Below are positions 13,362 to 21,512 of a DNA stretch of 40,095 nt, in pieces (within the stretch, counting starts at the first letter, position 1; the number at the start of each line of letters is the position of its first letter). The stretch comes from Lentisphaeria bacterium (GTDB lineage Bacteria > Verrucomicrobiota > Lentisphaeria > Victivallales > Victivallaceae), in the NCBI GenBank assembly GCA_022768375.1, contig JALEMG010000031.1:1-40095 (forward strand), written 5' to 3'. The notes under the pieces are model-generated. The model ran no database searches and was not told where the DNA came from. It saw only the letters and a program-made list of their open reading frames with translations. Both the position numbers and the translations under genes were made by a program.

Positions 13362-16061
13362 TCACTCCGCCGCCTTCACCTCCGGGGTCCATCGGGGGAT
13401 GACGCCGAGGTACGGCGGCAGACCGGGCAGGGCGACATGGTATTTGGCGAAATAGCCGGAAACGGGCTTGGAGAACACCAGTTTCCACACCCCGGCCCGG
13501 CGGCGGAGCGCGGCATTCGGGGTGAACTGGACGCCTTCGCGGATGAAATCGGCGGCAAAGACCCGTTCGCCGTCGGGAGTGAAGATCTCCGCCTTGACCG
13601 CGAGCACATTGCTGCGTCCCCATATCCGCACGGCGAACGGCCCCGAGTTCTCCGGCACCCGGAAATAGACCGTGCCGGGATCGTACAGGATCGTATCGAC
13701 CGGATCGGCGAGGATCCCGGCCGGGACGTTGGACTTCCGCAGGGCGATCTTCGGGTAGGTCCCGCCGCGCGCCTCGACCCGGTGGAACCCGGAGGTTTCC
13801 GGGGTAAAGGAAAATTCCGCGCTCTTGTCCGGATATATCAAACCGAGTTTCCGCCGCGCCCCGTCCGGAGAGATCAGCGTGACCGCCGCCCCGCCGGACC
13901 GACGGCCCAGCGCCGGATAATTCAAGGTGAATTTCACCGGTTCACCGGCCCGGCAGTCCAGCCAGAGATCCGCCTTCAGCACCTGATAGACCGGAGGCAA
14001 AGTCTCCTCCGCCGGGGAGCCCGGCAGCGGGACGAACTTCCGATCCGCGGGAACCGGGGGATACTTGACCGGGGTGAAGGGGATCCCGGTCACCAGTCCG
14101 TCCGCGCCGGAAAACGAGTGGTCGGCGAAACACAGCAGCGCACGGTCCGGGACATCCTCCGCACGGAAATTGCGGAAATGCACCCGGCTCCGCGGCACCG
14201 CCGGATGCCCGGCGTCGGGCAGACAGTGCGCAATCCGGACGGCGCCGTTCCGGTTCGGCCCGCGCCGGACGGCGACGCCGTCGAAATTCACCGTCACTTT
14301 GTGCCGGACGTCGAAATCCATGTCGATGGGCCAATGGCGGGCCGTCCGGTGAACGTCATTGGAGAATACGCAGTTCCGGACGTTCACCAGCCCCTCGGTC
14401 TCCTCCTCGTAACGGGCCCAGCGGGAGCGGGTCGTGAGAAAAAAATCTCCCATTTTGTTGTTGATGCTCCGGCAGTTTTCCACGGTGACATCGAAAGGCC
14501 CGACGACCCGGCTGTCCAGACGGGTCAGGGAGATGATCAGGCCGTGACCGGCATTGTCGCGCAGTTCGCAGTTGCGGATGACGACCTTGCGAACCGGGTC
14601 GTCGGCCTTGTTGCTCTCCACGTCGATGCCGGACTCGGGATTGGTCCCGCCGGTGTTGCGGAAAACGGAATCCTCCACCAAAATATCCGTGCCGCAGATG
14701 ATGCTGAGGCCCTGCCGGTGATTGCCGTCGCAGTCGACCTTGCGGATGACGATGTGTTCGGGAAAATCCGCTTGGTGATGGGAGACGAGGATGCCGTCGC
14801 CGCCGCTCTCCGCCAGCCGGAGATTCTCGATGCGGATGTTTTTGCCGCCCTTGACGGTGATGCAGTTGCGCCATTCGGACTTGGAGTACCGTGTCGGGTC
14901 CTGATAATCCGCCTTGTGCATGCGGATGACGCCGCCGGCGCCCTCGCCGCGCACCGTCACGTCGCGGCGGCCGGTCAGCGTCAGCACCGAGTCGCCCCGG
15001 CCGTGAAAGGCGTCCCGCTTGGCGACCAGTTCGGCGCCGGAGGCGAAGACCAGTTCAAAGCCGTCCCGGTTCAGCATCAGCGGTTCGGTGATCCACGGCG
15101 AATCGGCCTTGTCGATCACCAGTTTTTTCGCCCCGCTGTCCAGCGCGTCCTGCAGTCGGGCCGTGACATCCCCATCCGGTTCGCCCCACCAGGAGAGTTG
15201 CGCCTCGGTCAGTTGCCCCGCCTTGACTTGAGCAACCAGATCGGGACGGGCGTTTTTACCGTAAGAAAGTTCCCTTTTCCGTTCCGAACTCCCGGCGGGA
15301 GAATCGGTTTTAACGGTCAGATCCCGTATCTCCACTTCACCGTCGGTCAGCACCCGCAGCCGGATGGCGGCGGTCCCGGATGCGAACTGCCCCGGCGCAA
15401 GCGCGGACGCGATCCCCTTGCGTCCGGCGTCGAAATATTGCCATGTCTCCGGCGGGTCACAGCGGATCACCGTCTCAAACGGAGCCGCCTCCCGATGACA
15501 GCGCACCACGGTCCCGGCGGGATAATCCCGGTAGACGGGGCGGGCCAGCGTCACGACCCCCTCCGGCGAGATGCTGCCGATCCGGGACGACAGGGCAAAA
15601 TTGGGCAGATCGCTTTTATCGGCTTTGGCGTTGAATGCCAGCACTTTGCCGCCATTGACGGCGAGCCACTTTTCCGCGCCTTGTATCCGCAGTTCCCGAT
15701 CGCCGTGCTTTACATCGCCGGTCAATACCCCCAGTTCCTCGGACGCGACGCGCCAGGCGGCGGGCTCAAGGACCCTCCCGTCCCTGTCCAGCATCTCCAT
15801 CACCACCCAGAGGCGGGGTTTCCCCGACGTTCCGGCGGCCCGGCGCGCCAGCACGCCGATGGTGTACCGTGCTTCGGGATCGATCTTGATCGTATCTTTG
15901 GCGTAAAATGCGGCGTTGGCGCCGAGCCGGTAGCCGCCCTCCGCCGCGACCGCGGTCGAACCTTTCCCCGGATTCATCCGCTCAGGGGCGAAGCGCCACA
16001 CTTCGGCGGCGCCGAGCACCGCCCCCGCAAGGGTGATTGAAACGATAATTCCCGCTTTCAT
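13362..16061 (-). CDS. Secreted right-handed beta-helix protein
   Basis: An 899-residue protein with a signal peptide (MKAGIIVSITLAGAVLGAAE, cleavage near A18/A19). Residues ~300-620 carry parallel beta-helix rungs with repeated short strands and turn asparagines, such as ITVKGGKNIRIENLRLAESGGDGILVSHH, IVIRKVDCDGN, ILVEDSVFRNTGG and VVIRNCELRDNAGHGLIIS. That fold is typical of pectate-lyase-like and polysaccharide lyase or epimerase families. The N-terminal ~250 residues look like a beta-sandwich, and the C-terminal ~230 residues contain further beta domains. I cannot assign a catalytic site or substrate. GGAGGAGG stands 10 bases before the ATG. The promoter is bracketed by a 12-bp inverted repeat (separate entry). 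It is probably exported to act on extracellular polysaccharide. Confidence 0.88.
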   Translation of the reverse strand: MKAGIIVSITLAGAVLGAAEVWRFAPERMNPGKGSTAVAAEGGYRLGANAAFYAKDTIKIDPEARYTIGVLARRAAGTSGKPRLWVVMEMLDRDGRVLEPAAWRVASEELGVLTGDVKHGDRELRIQGAEKWLAVNGGKVLAFNAKADKSDLPNFALSSRIGSISPEGVVTLARPVYRDYPAGTVVRCHREAAPFETVIRCDPPETWQYFDAGRKGIASALAPGQFASGTAAIRLRVLTDGEVEIRDLTVKTDSPAGSSERKRELSYGKNARPDLVAQVKAGQLTEAQLSWWGEPDGDVTARLQDALDSGAKKLVIDKADSPWITEPLMLNRDGFELVFASGAELVAKRDAFHGRGDSVLTLTGRRDVTVRGEGAGGVIRMHKADYQDPTRYSKSEWRNCITVKGGKNIRIENLRLAESGGDGILVSHHQADFPEHIVIRKVDCDGNHRQGLSIICGTDILVEDSVFRNTGGTNPESGIDVESNKADDPVRKVVIRNCELRDNAGHGLIISLTRLDSRVVGPFDVTVENCRSINNKMGDFFLTTRSRWARYEEETEGLVNVRNCVFSNDVHRTARHWPIDMDFDVRHKVTVNFDGVAVRRGPNRNGAVRIAHCLPDAGHPAVPRSRVHFRNFRAEDVPDRALLCFADHSFSGADGLVTGIPFTPVKYPPVPADRKFVPLPGSPAEETLPPVYQVLKADLWLDCRAGEPVKFTLNYPALGRRSGGAAVTLISPDGARRKLGLIYPDKSAEFSFTPETSGFHRVEARGGTYPKIALRKSNVPAGILADPVDTILYDPGTVYFRVPENSGPFAVRIWGRSNVLAVKAEIFTPDGERVFAADFIREGVQFTPNAALRRRAGVWKLVFSKPVSGYFAKYHVALPGLPPYLGVIPRWTPEVKAAE

Positions 16062-16078
16062 AATTCAGAACCTCCTCC

Positions 16079-16138
16079 ATTTTATCCGCGGTTTCATGCT
16101 TCGAAAGACAATATAGCGCGGATAAAATGATATTTCAA
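16079..16138 (-). promoter_or_regulatory. Promoter and 12-bp inverted-repeat operator of the beta-helix gene
   Basis: On the minus strand, TTGAAA (16138-16133), 17 bases, TATATT (16115-16110) is a good sigma70-type promoter. A perfect 12-bp inverted repeat, ATTTTATCCGCG (16079-16090) and CGCGGATAAAAT (16117-16128), has one arm inside the -35/-10 spacer and the other directly against the SD. The arms are 38 bases centre to centre. This suggests a repressor binding two sites. Confidence 0.55.
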
Positions 16139-16182
16139 ATCAAAAACAGATATTTTTTGATACAATACGCCAAGGAGGATTC

Positions 16183-16233
16183 ATGCTTTTTGCGTGTCGG
16201 GATCAGACAAACCGGGGCAGCGTCTCGGAGTAA
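16183..16233 (+). other. Orphan start region: strong SD plus 16-codon ORF
   Basis: AAGGAGG lies 5 bases before an ATG at 16183, with a TACAAT hexamer at 16161-16166 upstream. The frame (MLFACRDQTNRGSVSE) stops after 16 codons inside the 3' end of the esterase gene on the other strand. It may be the surviving front of a lost gene, divergent from the beta-helix gene as the AraC gene is from GH2. It may equally be a short peptide or chance. Confidence 0.3.
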
Positions 16234-18050
16234 AGCAGTTCGCTTTGCTCATCCAACGGGTCCGCCGGGTCGATGAACCGCAGACAGAACCCCCAGGAGT
16301 TCCCCGCCTTGCCGCTCAGCCCGATGATGAATTCATGCCGCCCCGCCGCCAGTTCGAGCGGGATGGAGAACTCGTCCCGGACGATGGGATTGGCCACTTC
16401 GGGGTATCCGGCGGCCTCCCGCCCGTCGCAAAACAGCCGGAACGGAGTGTCCGAACCGATCAGGGCGACGCACCGGACCGCCTGCCGACAGGAGACATGC
16501 CACCGGCAGAAACGCACATACGGCCCCTGCCCGACGACCCGCTCGGGCGAAAGATAATAATTTGTGGAGGTACAGCGGGTCATTTCGACCTTCGCCAGTT
16601 GCTCCGCGTCCGGGCACAACGACGCGAAATCGTCCCGCCCCATCAGCGGCGGAGAGACTTCCACCCGCGACAGCATCGGCGTACTGCGGAAAAGCGGCCG
16701 GAAGAACCGCGGCCCGAACGCGGGCAGCCCGCGTCCGGCCTCGTCGCGGATGTTGACGGCGGGACCGCAGCCGAAACCGTAGGCGATCTTTTCTCCGATC
16801 TCGCCCCCGACGGAAAGAACCGCGCTTTTGCCGTGCAGTTGACAGCGGAACGGCGGCACCGACGGCCGACTGTCCGCCCCGGAGTGGTGCAGAGAAAACC
16901 CCAGCGGCAGCGCCCCGCCGCTGTGCAGTTTGCCCGCCACATTGCGGAAATTCACCGTGATCCGGTACTCGCCGTACTCCTTCACCCACCGGAAACGGAT
17001 CGACCCCAGCGCGATCGGCGGCAGCGCTTCGCGGTCGCCGCGCAGATGCGCCATCGCTCCGGCCAGCCGGACTCCCAGTTGCCGCTGCCCCTCGCCGCTT
17101 AAATGGATATGATCGTCATTCTCCAGATCGATCGCCGGGACCACCGCCAAATGCGGCAGATGCTCCGGCAGTCGCCGCTGGATCTCCCGGATCCGGCTCC
17201 ACCACGCCTCCTGTTCCGGAGCGTATTCGACCATCGTCCGCCCCAACTGCACCGCCGCGATGGGCAGTTTCCGGTCCCGGAAGTCCCGCCGCATCGCCTG
17301 AAACAGTTCGATTGTTCGCCGTTCGTATTCGTCCACGCGCTCCGCGCACGCGTCGTTGCACCCCTGATACCACAGCACTCCGGCCAGTTTGCCGCCGTTG
17401 CGCAGAAAACGCCGATACATCGCGCCGTAAAGGGAGTTTTCCCCCTGATCCCGCAGCGCGGGGTCCCACTGCGTCATCGCGGTCCCGCCGTGAGCCGAAG
17501 CGATCAACCCCTGCGGCACACGGGTGCGTTTCCACATTTCCCGCGCGAAAAAGATTCCCGGCCCCACCCCCTTCACCGGTTCCGGCGCGTTGTCGAACGC
17601 GTGATGCCCACCGTTGATGACCCAATGGACCTCGGCTTCGGCCCGGCGCATGTCGTGCATGATCTCCCGGGCAACGTCCCAATGATCGTCCATATAAAAG
17701 GCGCGGACCTGACGCACCGGTTCGGGCGCGCCGTACAGATTGCCGTACCCCTGCATATTCGACTGCCCCGCCAGCATCCACACGTCGCCGACCCAGAGGT
17801 CGCGGAACTTCAACTCGCCGACGCCGTCGGTCAACGTGAGCGCGTAAGGTCCGCCGGCGCGCCAGCAACTCAACGTCCCGTGAAACGCCCCCCGCCCGTC
17901 GGCCCGGGCGGAGAAAACTTCGCGTCCCTTCCCGTCGACGCCGGTAATCTTGCTTCGCGGCGCGGCGAACCCGGCAACCGCCTGATGACAGAAGTTCCGC
18001 GCATCGCGCTGCATGACCATGTGTTCCCAGAGACCGCCGTTGATTTCCAT
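16203..18050 (-). CDS. Sialate O-acetylesterase-like SGNH hydrolase
   Basis: A 615-residue protein of the SASA/SGNH esterase family. The catalytic serine motif AGQSNMQG places S97, the middle block WYQGCND is at 227-233, and the catalytic pair is in DDHIHLS (D313 and H316, the DxxH motif). The ~90-residue N-terminal and ~280-residue C-terminal parts are beta-rich. Family members remove O-acetyl groups from sialic acids or from plant polysaccharides such as xylan. No signal peptide is visible, so it may act inside the cell. The start at 18050 has only a modest SD (GGGAGCG). A promoter lies upstream. The sialidase-like gene 3.5 kb away favours a sialic-acid role, but the substrate is inferred. 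Confidence 0.87.
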   Translation of the reverse strand: MEINGGLWEHMVMQRDARNFCHQAVAGFAAPRSKITGVDGKGREVFSARADGRGAFHGTLSCWRAGGPYALTLTDGVGELKFRDLWVGDVWMLAGQSNMQGYGNLYGAPEPVRQVRAFYMDDHWDVAREIMHDMRRAEAEVHWVINGGHHAFDNAPEPVKGVGPGIFFAREMWKRTRVPQGLIASAHGGTAMTQWDPALRDQGENSLYGAMYRRFLRNGGKLAGVLWYQGCNDACAERVDEYERRTIELFQAMRRDFRDRKLPIAAVQLGRTMVEYAPEQEAWWSRIREIQRRLPEHLPHLAVVPAIDLENDDHIHLSGEGQRQLGVRLAGAMAHLRGDREALPPIALGSIRFRWVKEYGEYRITVNFRNVAGKLHSGGALPLGFSLHHSGADSRPSVPPFRCQLHGKSAVLSVGGEIGEKIAYGFGCGPAVNIRDEAGRGLPAFGPRFFRPLFRSTPMLSRVEVSPPLMGRDDFASLCPDAEQLAKVEMTRCTSTNYYLSPERVVGQGPYVRFCRWHVSCRQAVRCVALIGSDTPFRLFCDGREAAGYPEVANPIVRDEFSIPLELAAGRHEFIIGLSGKAGNSWGFCLRFIDPADPLDEQSELLYSETLPRFV

Positions 18051-18101
18051 TTGATTACACGCTCCCGCAAGGATTGTTCGTTTTTTGAGTGCTTGAGTGT
18101 C

Positions 18102-18130
18102 AATATACCGCCGCCGCGCGCCGATAACAA
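18102..18130 (-). promoter_or_regulatory. Promoter of the esterase gene
   Basis: On the minus strand, TTGTTA (18130-18125), 17 bases, TATATT (18107-18102). Downstream, two ACTCAA repeats precede the SD and ATG at 18050. Confidence 0.45.
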
Positions 18131-18150
18131 GCCGTCCGACCGCTTTTTAC

Positions 18151-20103
18151 TCAGTCGGAGGCACTTTCGGCGTCATGAAATTTCCGCCCGTCCCGGTGGG
18201 TGAGGCCCAACTCCCGGATCTCCCGCTTCAGCGGTTCCGGGACGGGATGTTCCGGGCGGCCGTTTTCATCGAAGTTGACCCAGCAGTCCTCGGTCTCGTT
18301 GCCGCACACTCCCACCGGGCGCATGAAGTGATACGCTTCGGCGCGGCGGGGATAATGGGCGTTGGGCAGCGGCAGGGTCACGCCCCGGCGCATGGCGGAC
18401 TTCAATTCGTCCAGGTGGTGCAGATAGATGTCCCGCGGCGCGGCGTTGTGCCGGATGCAGAGCGCCGCGGCCATGCCCGCCACCTCCCCCAGCATGCCCA
18501 AAGTACGCATGACCCGGATGCAGGAAAACGCCACGTGGCTGACGCTCAAAATCCGTCCGCCGAGAAAGAGATTGTCCATATCCCGGGCGTAAAGACAGCG
18601 GTAGGGGACCGGATAGGGGGCCTTCAAACCCAGATGGTAGGCGCAGGACTGAAAGGCTTCTCCGAAAATCCGGCGGTTCTCCGGGTCGGGGTAGTGCAGA
18701 TCGATGCTCCAGGTGGCGCACCCGGTGCCGTCCGGGTAACGCACCTGCTCCTCGATGTCGTTCTGGGTCAGGATCAGATCGCCGACGACCCGGCAACTCT
18801 CCCGCTTGCCGCCGATGGCGGAGACCCATTCCAAATCCATGTCGGCCCACTTCGCCCGTTCCGGGGAACGGTTCTTCCAGAACGACCAGTTGGCGTAGCA
18901 GGTCATCAGTCCGTAGTCGCGGATGGATTCGATCTCCCGGATCTGGTCGCGGAACTGCCCGGTCTCCCAATCCCAGCAGCAGTTGAACCGGGCCAGCGCG
19001 TTGCCGGAGTGGAATTCGATTCCCCAGTCGATGTCCGGGAACGCCGTCGGATGGGCGAGTTTCCGCGTTTCCCAGAGGGTCGAGTGCCCCATGACCAGCG
19101 CCTGATCCTCCTCCGGGGCCAGCGCTTCGTGAAACCGGGCTTTGCCCTCGCATCCGTACATGATCTCACATCCGGTCCGGCGCGCCAGCAGCGCGTCTCC
19201 GGTACAGTCGGAGAAAAGTTTTCCCCGGCGGCGGGTGACGACGCCGGTCCGGACGGAAAGCGTGAGCACGGCGGCGATCCGGCGGGGATCGTCCGGCACG
19301 GTCTCCACGGCGATGGCCGCTTCGTTGAGCAGCAGTTCTCCGGGAGAAAAGGCGGCGGCCTTGCGGTGATCCTCGAAATATTCCGCTTTTTTCGGATCTC
19401 CGGGCGAACCGTACAGCGGGCTGATGGCTCCGGCGACGGCCCCGAGCCGGGGATATTCTCCCAACCGGACCATGCCGCCGGTCCAGACCCGCACTTCCGA
19501 ACTGCCGCATCCGCCGGGGACCGGCCGGTCGTGCACGACCAGCACCTTCAAACCGGAATACTTCGCCGCCAGCGCCGTGCACAGTCCGGCGTACCCGCCG
19601 CCGCAGACGACAAGATCGTATTCCGCCGGGTCGTCGACCACCCGGCGGCGCCGCGCCCGGAATTCGTCGAGCGCCGCGCCGGCCGGCGGCGTATCCGCCG
19701 GGTCGTCGCTCAGAAACACCGCGCCGCATCGACCGTCGAAACCGGTGAGGTCATGCAGGGCAAGCCGATGTTCCCCCGCGGTCAACTCCGCGTTTCCGGC
19801 GTACTGCCACGCCCACGCTTCTCCGGCGGTTCCCAGCGTCTCCGGCAGTTCCCGGGCGTCCACGGCGATGCGGAACCGCCCCGCCGGGGTCCCCCGGCCC
19901 CAGACCGCGGTCCAGTCCCGCGTGTACGCCCAAACATGCCACCGCCCCGGCCGGGGCACGGAAAATTCCGTCTCCGCGTCGGCCACGGGACGGCCGATCC
20001 CGTGAGCAAGCAGATACGCCGCGCCCAGCGTTTCCAAACTCTGGGTATCCACGGTCCAGCCGCCGATCGACCGGAATTCCGCCGCCTCAAGAAACATGTG
20101 CAT
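18151..20103 (-). CDS. FAD-dependent oxidoreductase with extra N-terminal domain
   Basis: A 650-residue protein. Residues ~160-600 are an FAD_oxidored-type flavoprotein. The dinucleotide-binding segment YDLVVCGGGYAGLCTALAA has its glycine motif at 168-173. LFSDCTGDALLARRTG and, near the C-terminus, MDNLFLGGRILSVSHVAF follow, the usual flavin-contacting regions of this family. The first ~150 residues are a separate beta-rich domain (FSVPRPGRWHVWAYTRDW, LTAGEHRLALHDL), resembling the accessory domains that accompany such oxidoreductases in carbohydrate clusters. No signal peptide is seen. It begins 19 bases after the SDR stop, so it is the second gene of that operon. An in-frame ATG two codons later is equally possible and the SD is weak. 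The substrate is unknown; sugar oxidation is a reasonable guess. Confidence 0.87.
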   Translation of the reverse strand: MHMFLEAAEFRSIGGWTVDTQSLETLGAAYLLAHGIGRPVADAETEFSVPRPGRWHVWAYTRDWTAVWGRGTPAGRFRIAVDARELPETLGTAGEAWAWQYAGNAELTAGEHRLALHDLTGFDGRCGAVFLSDDPADTPPAGAALDEFRARRRRVVDDPAEYDLVVCGGGYAGLCTALAAKYSGLKVLVVHDRPVPGGCGSSEVRVWTGGMVRLGEYPRLGAVAGAISPLYGSPGDPKKAEYFEDHRKAAAFSPGELLLNEAAIAVETVPDDPRRIAAVLTLSVRTGVVTRRRGKLFSDCTGDALLARRTGCEIMYGCEGKARFHEALAPEEDQALVMGHSTLWETRKLAHPTAFPDIDWGIEFHSGNALARFNCCWDWETGQFRDQIREIESIRDYGLMTCYANWSFWKNRSPERAKWADMDLEWVSAIGGKRESCRVVGDLILTQNDIEEQVRYPDGTGCATWSIDLHYPDPENRRIFGEAFQSCAYHLGLKAPYPVPYRCLYARDMDNLFLGGRILSVSHVAFSCIRVMRTLGMLGEVAGMAAALCIRHNAAPRDIYLHHLDELKSAMRRGVTLPLPNAHYPRRAEAYHFMRPVGVCGNETEDCWVNFDENGRPEHPVPEPLKREIRELGLTHRDGRKFHDAESASD

Positions 20104-20122
20104 AGGAGAGTTCCCGCCGCCG

Positions 20123-20842
20123 TCACATCGGGCAGATGTCCTGGATCATCGGCATGATCGTCACATCGGGAATCGCCAGATGATCCGGGGTTTCCAAAAT
20201 TTCCCGGACGAGAACGCCCAACTCCTCCGGCGAAGTGCACTGCGCCGCTTTTTCGGCGTCTTCCGAAGCACCGGCGATCCCGGCGGCCCGGTTAAATCCG
20301 GTCTGTCCCCACGACGGCGTGAGACAGGTCACCCGGACGCCGAACGGCCGCAGTTCGGTGTAAAGCCCGTGACTGAACTTCGCCAGCCCGGCCTTGGCGG
20401 CGGTGTAAACGCTCCACGCCGGCCATGCGTACAGCGCGCAGACGCTGGAGATGTTGATGATGGTGCCGCTTCTCCTCGCGGTCATGATCCTGGCGGCCCG
20501 GACGCACCCGAGAATGGCGCCGGTGAGATTGGTGTTGATCGCGGCGGCGATGTCGGCGTCGCACTGTTCCGCCACCGGCTTGAGCACTCCGCCGGCGCCG
20601 GCGTTGTTGACCAGCACGTCCAGATCCCCGATCTCCGCAAACACCCGGTCCCAGTCGGCGCCGCTGGTGACATCGGCTTCCATGGCGTGAGCCCCGATCC
20701 CGGCGGCGGCGCGATTCAGTTTTTCCGCGTTGCGGCCGGTGATCCACACCTCCGCCCCGGCGCGTTTCAGCACGGCGGAAATTCCCTGTCCGTAACCGCC
20801 GCCGCCGCCGGTGACCAGCACTTTTTTCCCTTTAAGTTCCAT
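20123..20842 (-). CDS. Short-chain dehydrogenase/reductase (SDR)
   Basis: A 239-residue classical SDR that oxidises or reduces an alcohol or ketone with NAD(P). The cofactor motif is VTGGGGGYGQG near residues 10-20, then LDVLVNNAGAG, and the catalytic set has S in INISSVCALYAW with Y and K in YTAAKAGLAKF. The start at 20842 is fixed by GGGAGG 6 bases upstream; the frame extends to 21430 only through the non-coding leader. It is the first gene of an operon with the FAD oxidoreductase and lies behind a promoter-leader cassette that is duplicated at 23090-23249. The substrate is unknown. Confidence 0.92.
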   Translation of the reverse strand: MELKGKKVLVTGGGGGYGQGISAVLKRAGAEVWITGRNAEKLNRAAAGIGAHAMEADVTSGADWDRVFAEIGDLDVLVNNAGAGGVLKPVAEQCDADIAAAINTNLTGAILGCVRAARIMTARRSGTIINISSVCALYAWPAWSVYTAAKAGLAKFSHGLYTELRPFGVRVTCLTPSWGQTGFNRAAGIAGASEDAEKAAQCTSPEELGVLVREILETPDHLAIPDVTIMPMIQDICPM

Positions 20843-20954
20843 CGTACACCTCCCTGTTCTCCATGATGCGGAACGGTTCGTTCCCGCCCGTAAATCAACA
20901 TTCGCAAAATCGAAATTCCAATCCGGGATCAAAAGGACCCCGCAACTGCGCAAC

Positions 20955-21112
20955 GATTCGCGGCCCGCGTCCGGGCCGGTCCCGAACGCGGCGTCCACAG
21001 TAACCTTACCACAGGAAATTTCGCGTTCCGCCCCCTGCTTTCCGTGAACTATGATAGCCCGGGCATATTCGGATGTCAAGCGGTCCGGGCAAAAAAGTCG
21101 GATTTTTCCGAA
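20955..21112 (-). repeat. Inverted promoter-leader cassette, copy A (drives SDR/FAD operon)
   Basis: This is the inverted copy of the segment at 23090-23249. By my alignment, 59 consecutive bases around the promoter are identical, and about 11 substitutions plus a 2-base length difference in an A run separate the whole copies. It contains an A/T-rich upstream part, a promoter and a conserved leader that can fold into at least two hairpins. The SDR ATG follows about 110 bases after the repeat ends. Confidence 0.85.
21051..21079 (-). promoter_or_regulatory. Promoter of the SDR/FAD operon
   Basis: On the minus strand, a consensus TTGACA (21079-21074), 17 bases, TATCAT (21056-21051). The spacer carries the palindrome GCCCGGGC, extendable to ATAtGCCCGGGCtAT, placed where a repressor would block polymerase. 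It is identical in the second copy. Confidence 0.7.
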
Positions 21113-21145
21113 AAAACCCCGCGGATATCTCATGGCCGGAAAAGC

Positions 21146-21163
21146 AGCCGCTTTTTTGCGGCT
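21146..21163. other. Small hairpin with T6 loop in the SDR-sialidase intergenic region
   Basis: AGCCGC-TTTTTT-GCGGCT is a perfect 6-bp stem. It lies in the 670-base gap 20843-21512, which holds copy A of the cassette, this hairpin, a 9-bp inverted repeat (GTAAAAAAG 21220-21228, CTTTTTTAC 21242-21250) and the sialidase promoter. I see no gene in the gap. Confidence 0.3.
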
Positions 21164-21424
21164 TGTCGATAACATCCTGATAATAATGGTAAAATCAACA
21201 AACAGGAAGATTTTTGGCGGTAAAAAAGTCCTGCATCTTCTCTTTTTTACGCTTTCCCGACCGCAGCGACCGCCACGACGACGGGCATCGGTTCCGCACC
21301 CGCGCGGAAAGCCGCAATATCCCGCTCGCGCGGTTCGATCGCGCCGGGGCCGGAACGGGAGCGGAGAGATCACCCGTTCCTCCCGACAGAGCCGGGAAAA
21401 TTCTCCTTTTCCGGGCAACGGACG

Positions 21425-21453
21425 TTGCATATTGCCGCGCCGCGTTCTATATT
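21425..21453 (+). promoter_or_regulatory. Promoter of the sialidase-like gene
   Basis: TTGCAT (21425-21430), 17 bases, TATATT (21448-21453), 60 bases before the ATG at 21513. It differs from the two cassette promoters that flank it. Confidence 0.5.
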
Positions 21454-21512
21454 AAGGAACGGCGTGAGCGAGGGAACGCGAGCCGATTTTCAATGATTCC
21501 GCGGAGATTTTC

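Noticed and set aside
13437-16040. 867-codon plus-strand ORF
   Set aside because: It is a shadow of the beta-helix gene, which has a signal peptide, SD and fold-like repeats.
18097-20157. 686-codon plus-strand ORF
   Set aside because: It is a shadow of the FAD oxidoreductase, whose flavin motifs are clear on the minus strand.
20955-21112. Interpretation of the duplicated element as an FMN or cobalamin riboswitch
   Set aside because: A short GCGAAATT-CC segment resembles parts of those leaders, but the other conserved blocks are absent and the downstream genes are not vitamin genes.
20843-21430. Upstream extension of the SDR frame
   Set aside because: It runs through the promoter-leader cassette. 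The SDR start at 20842 has a good SD.
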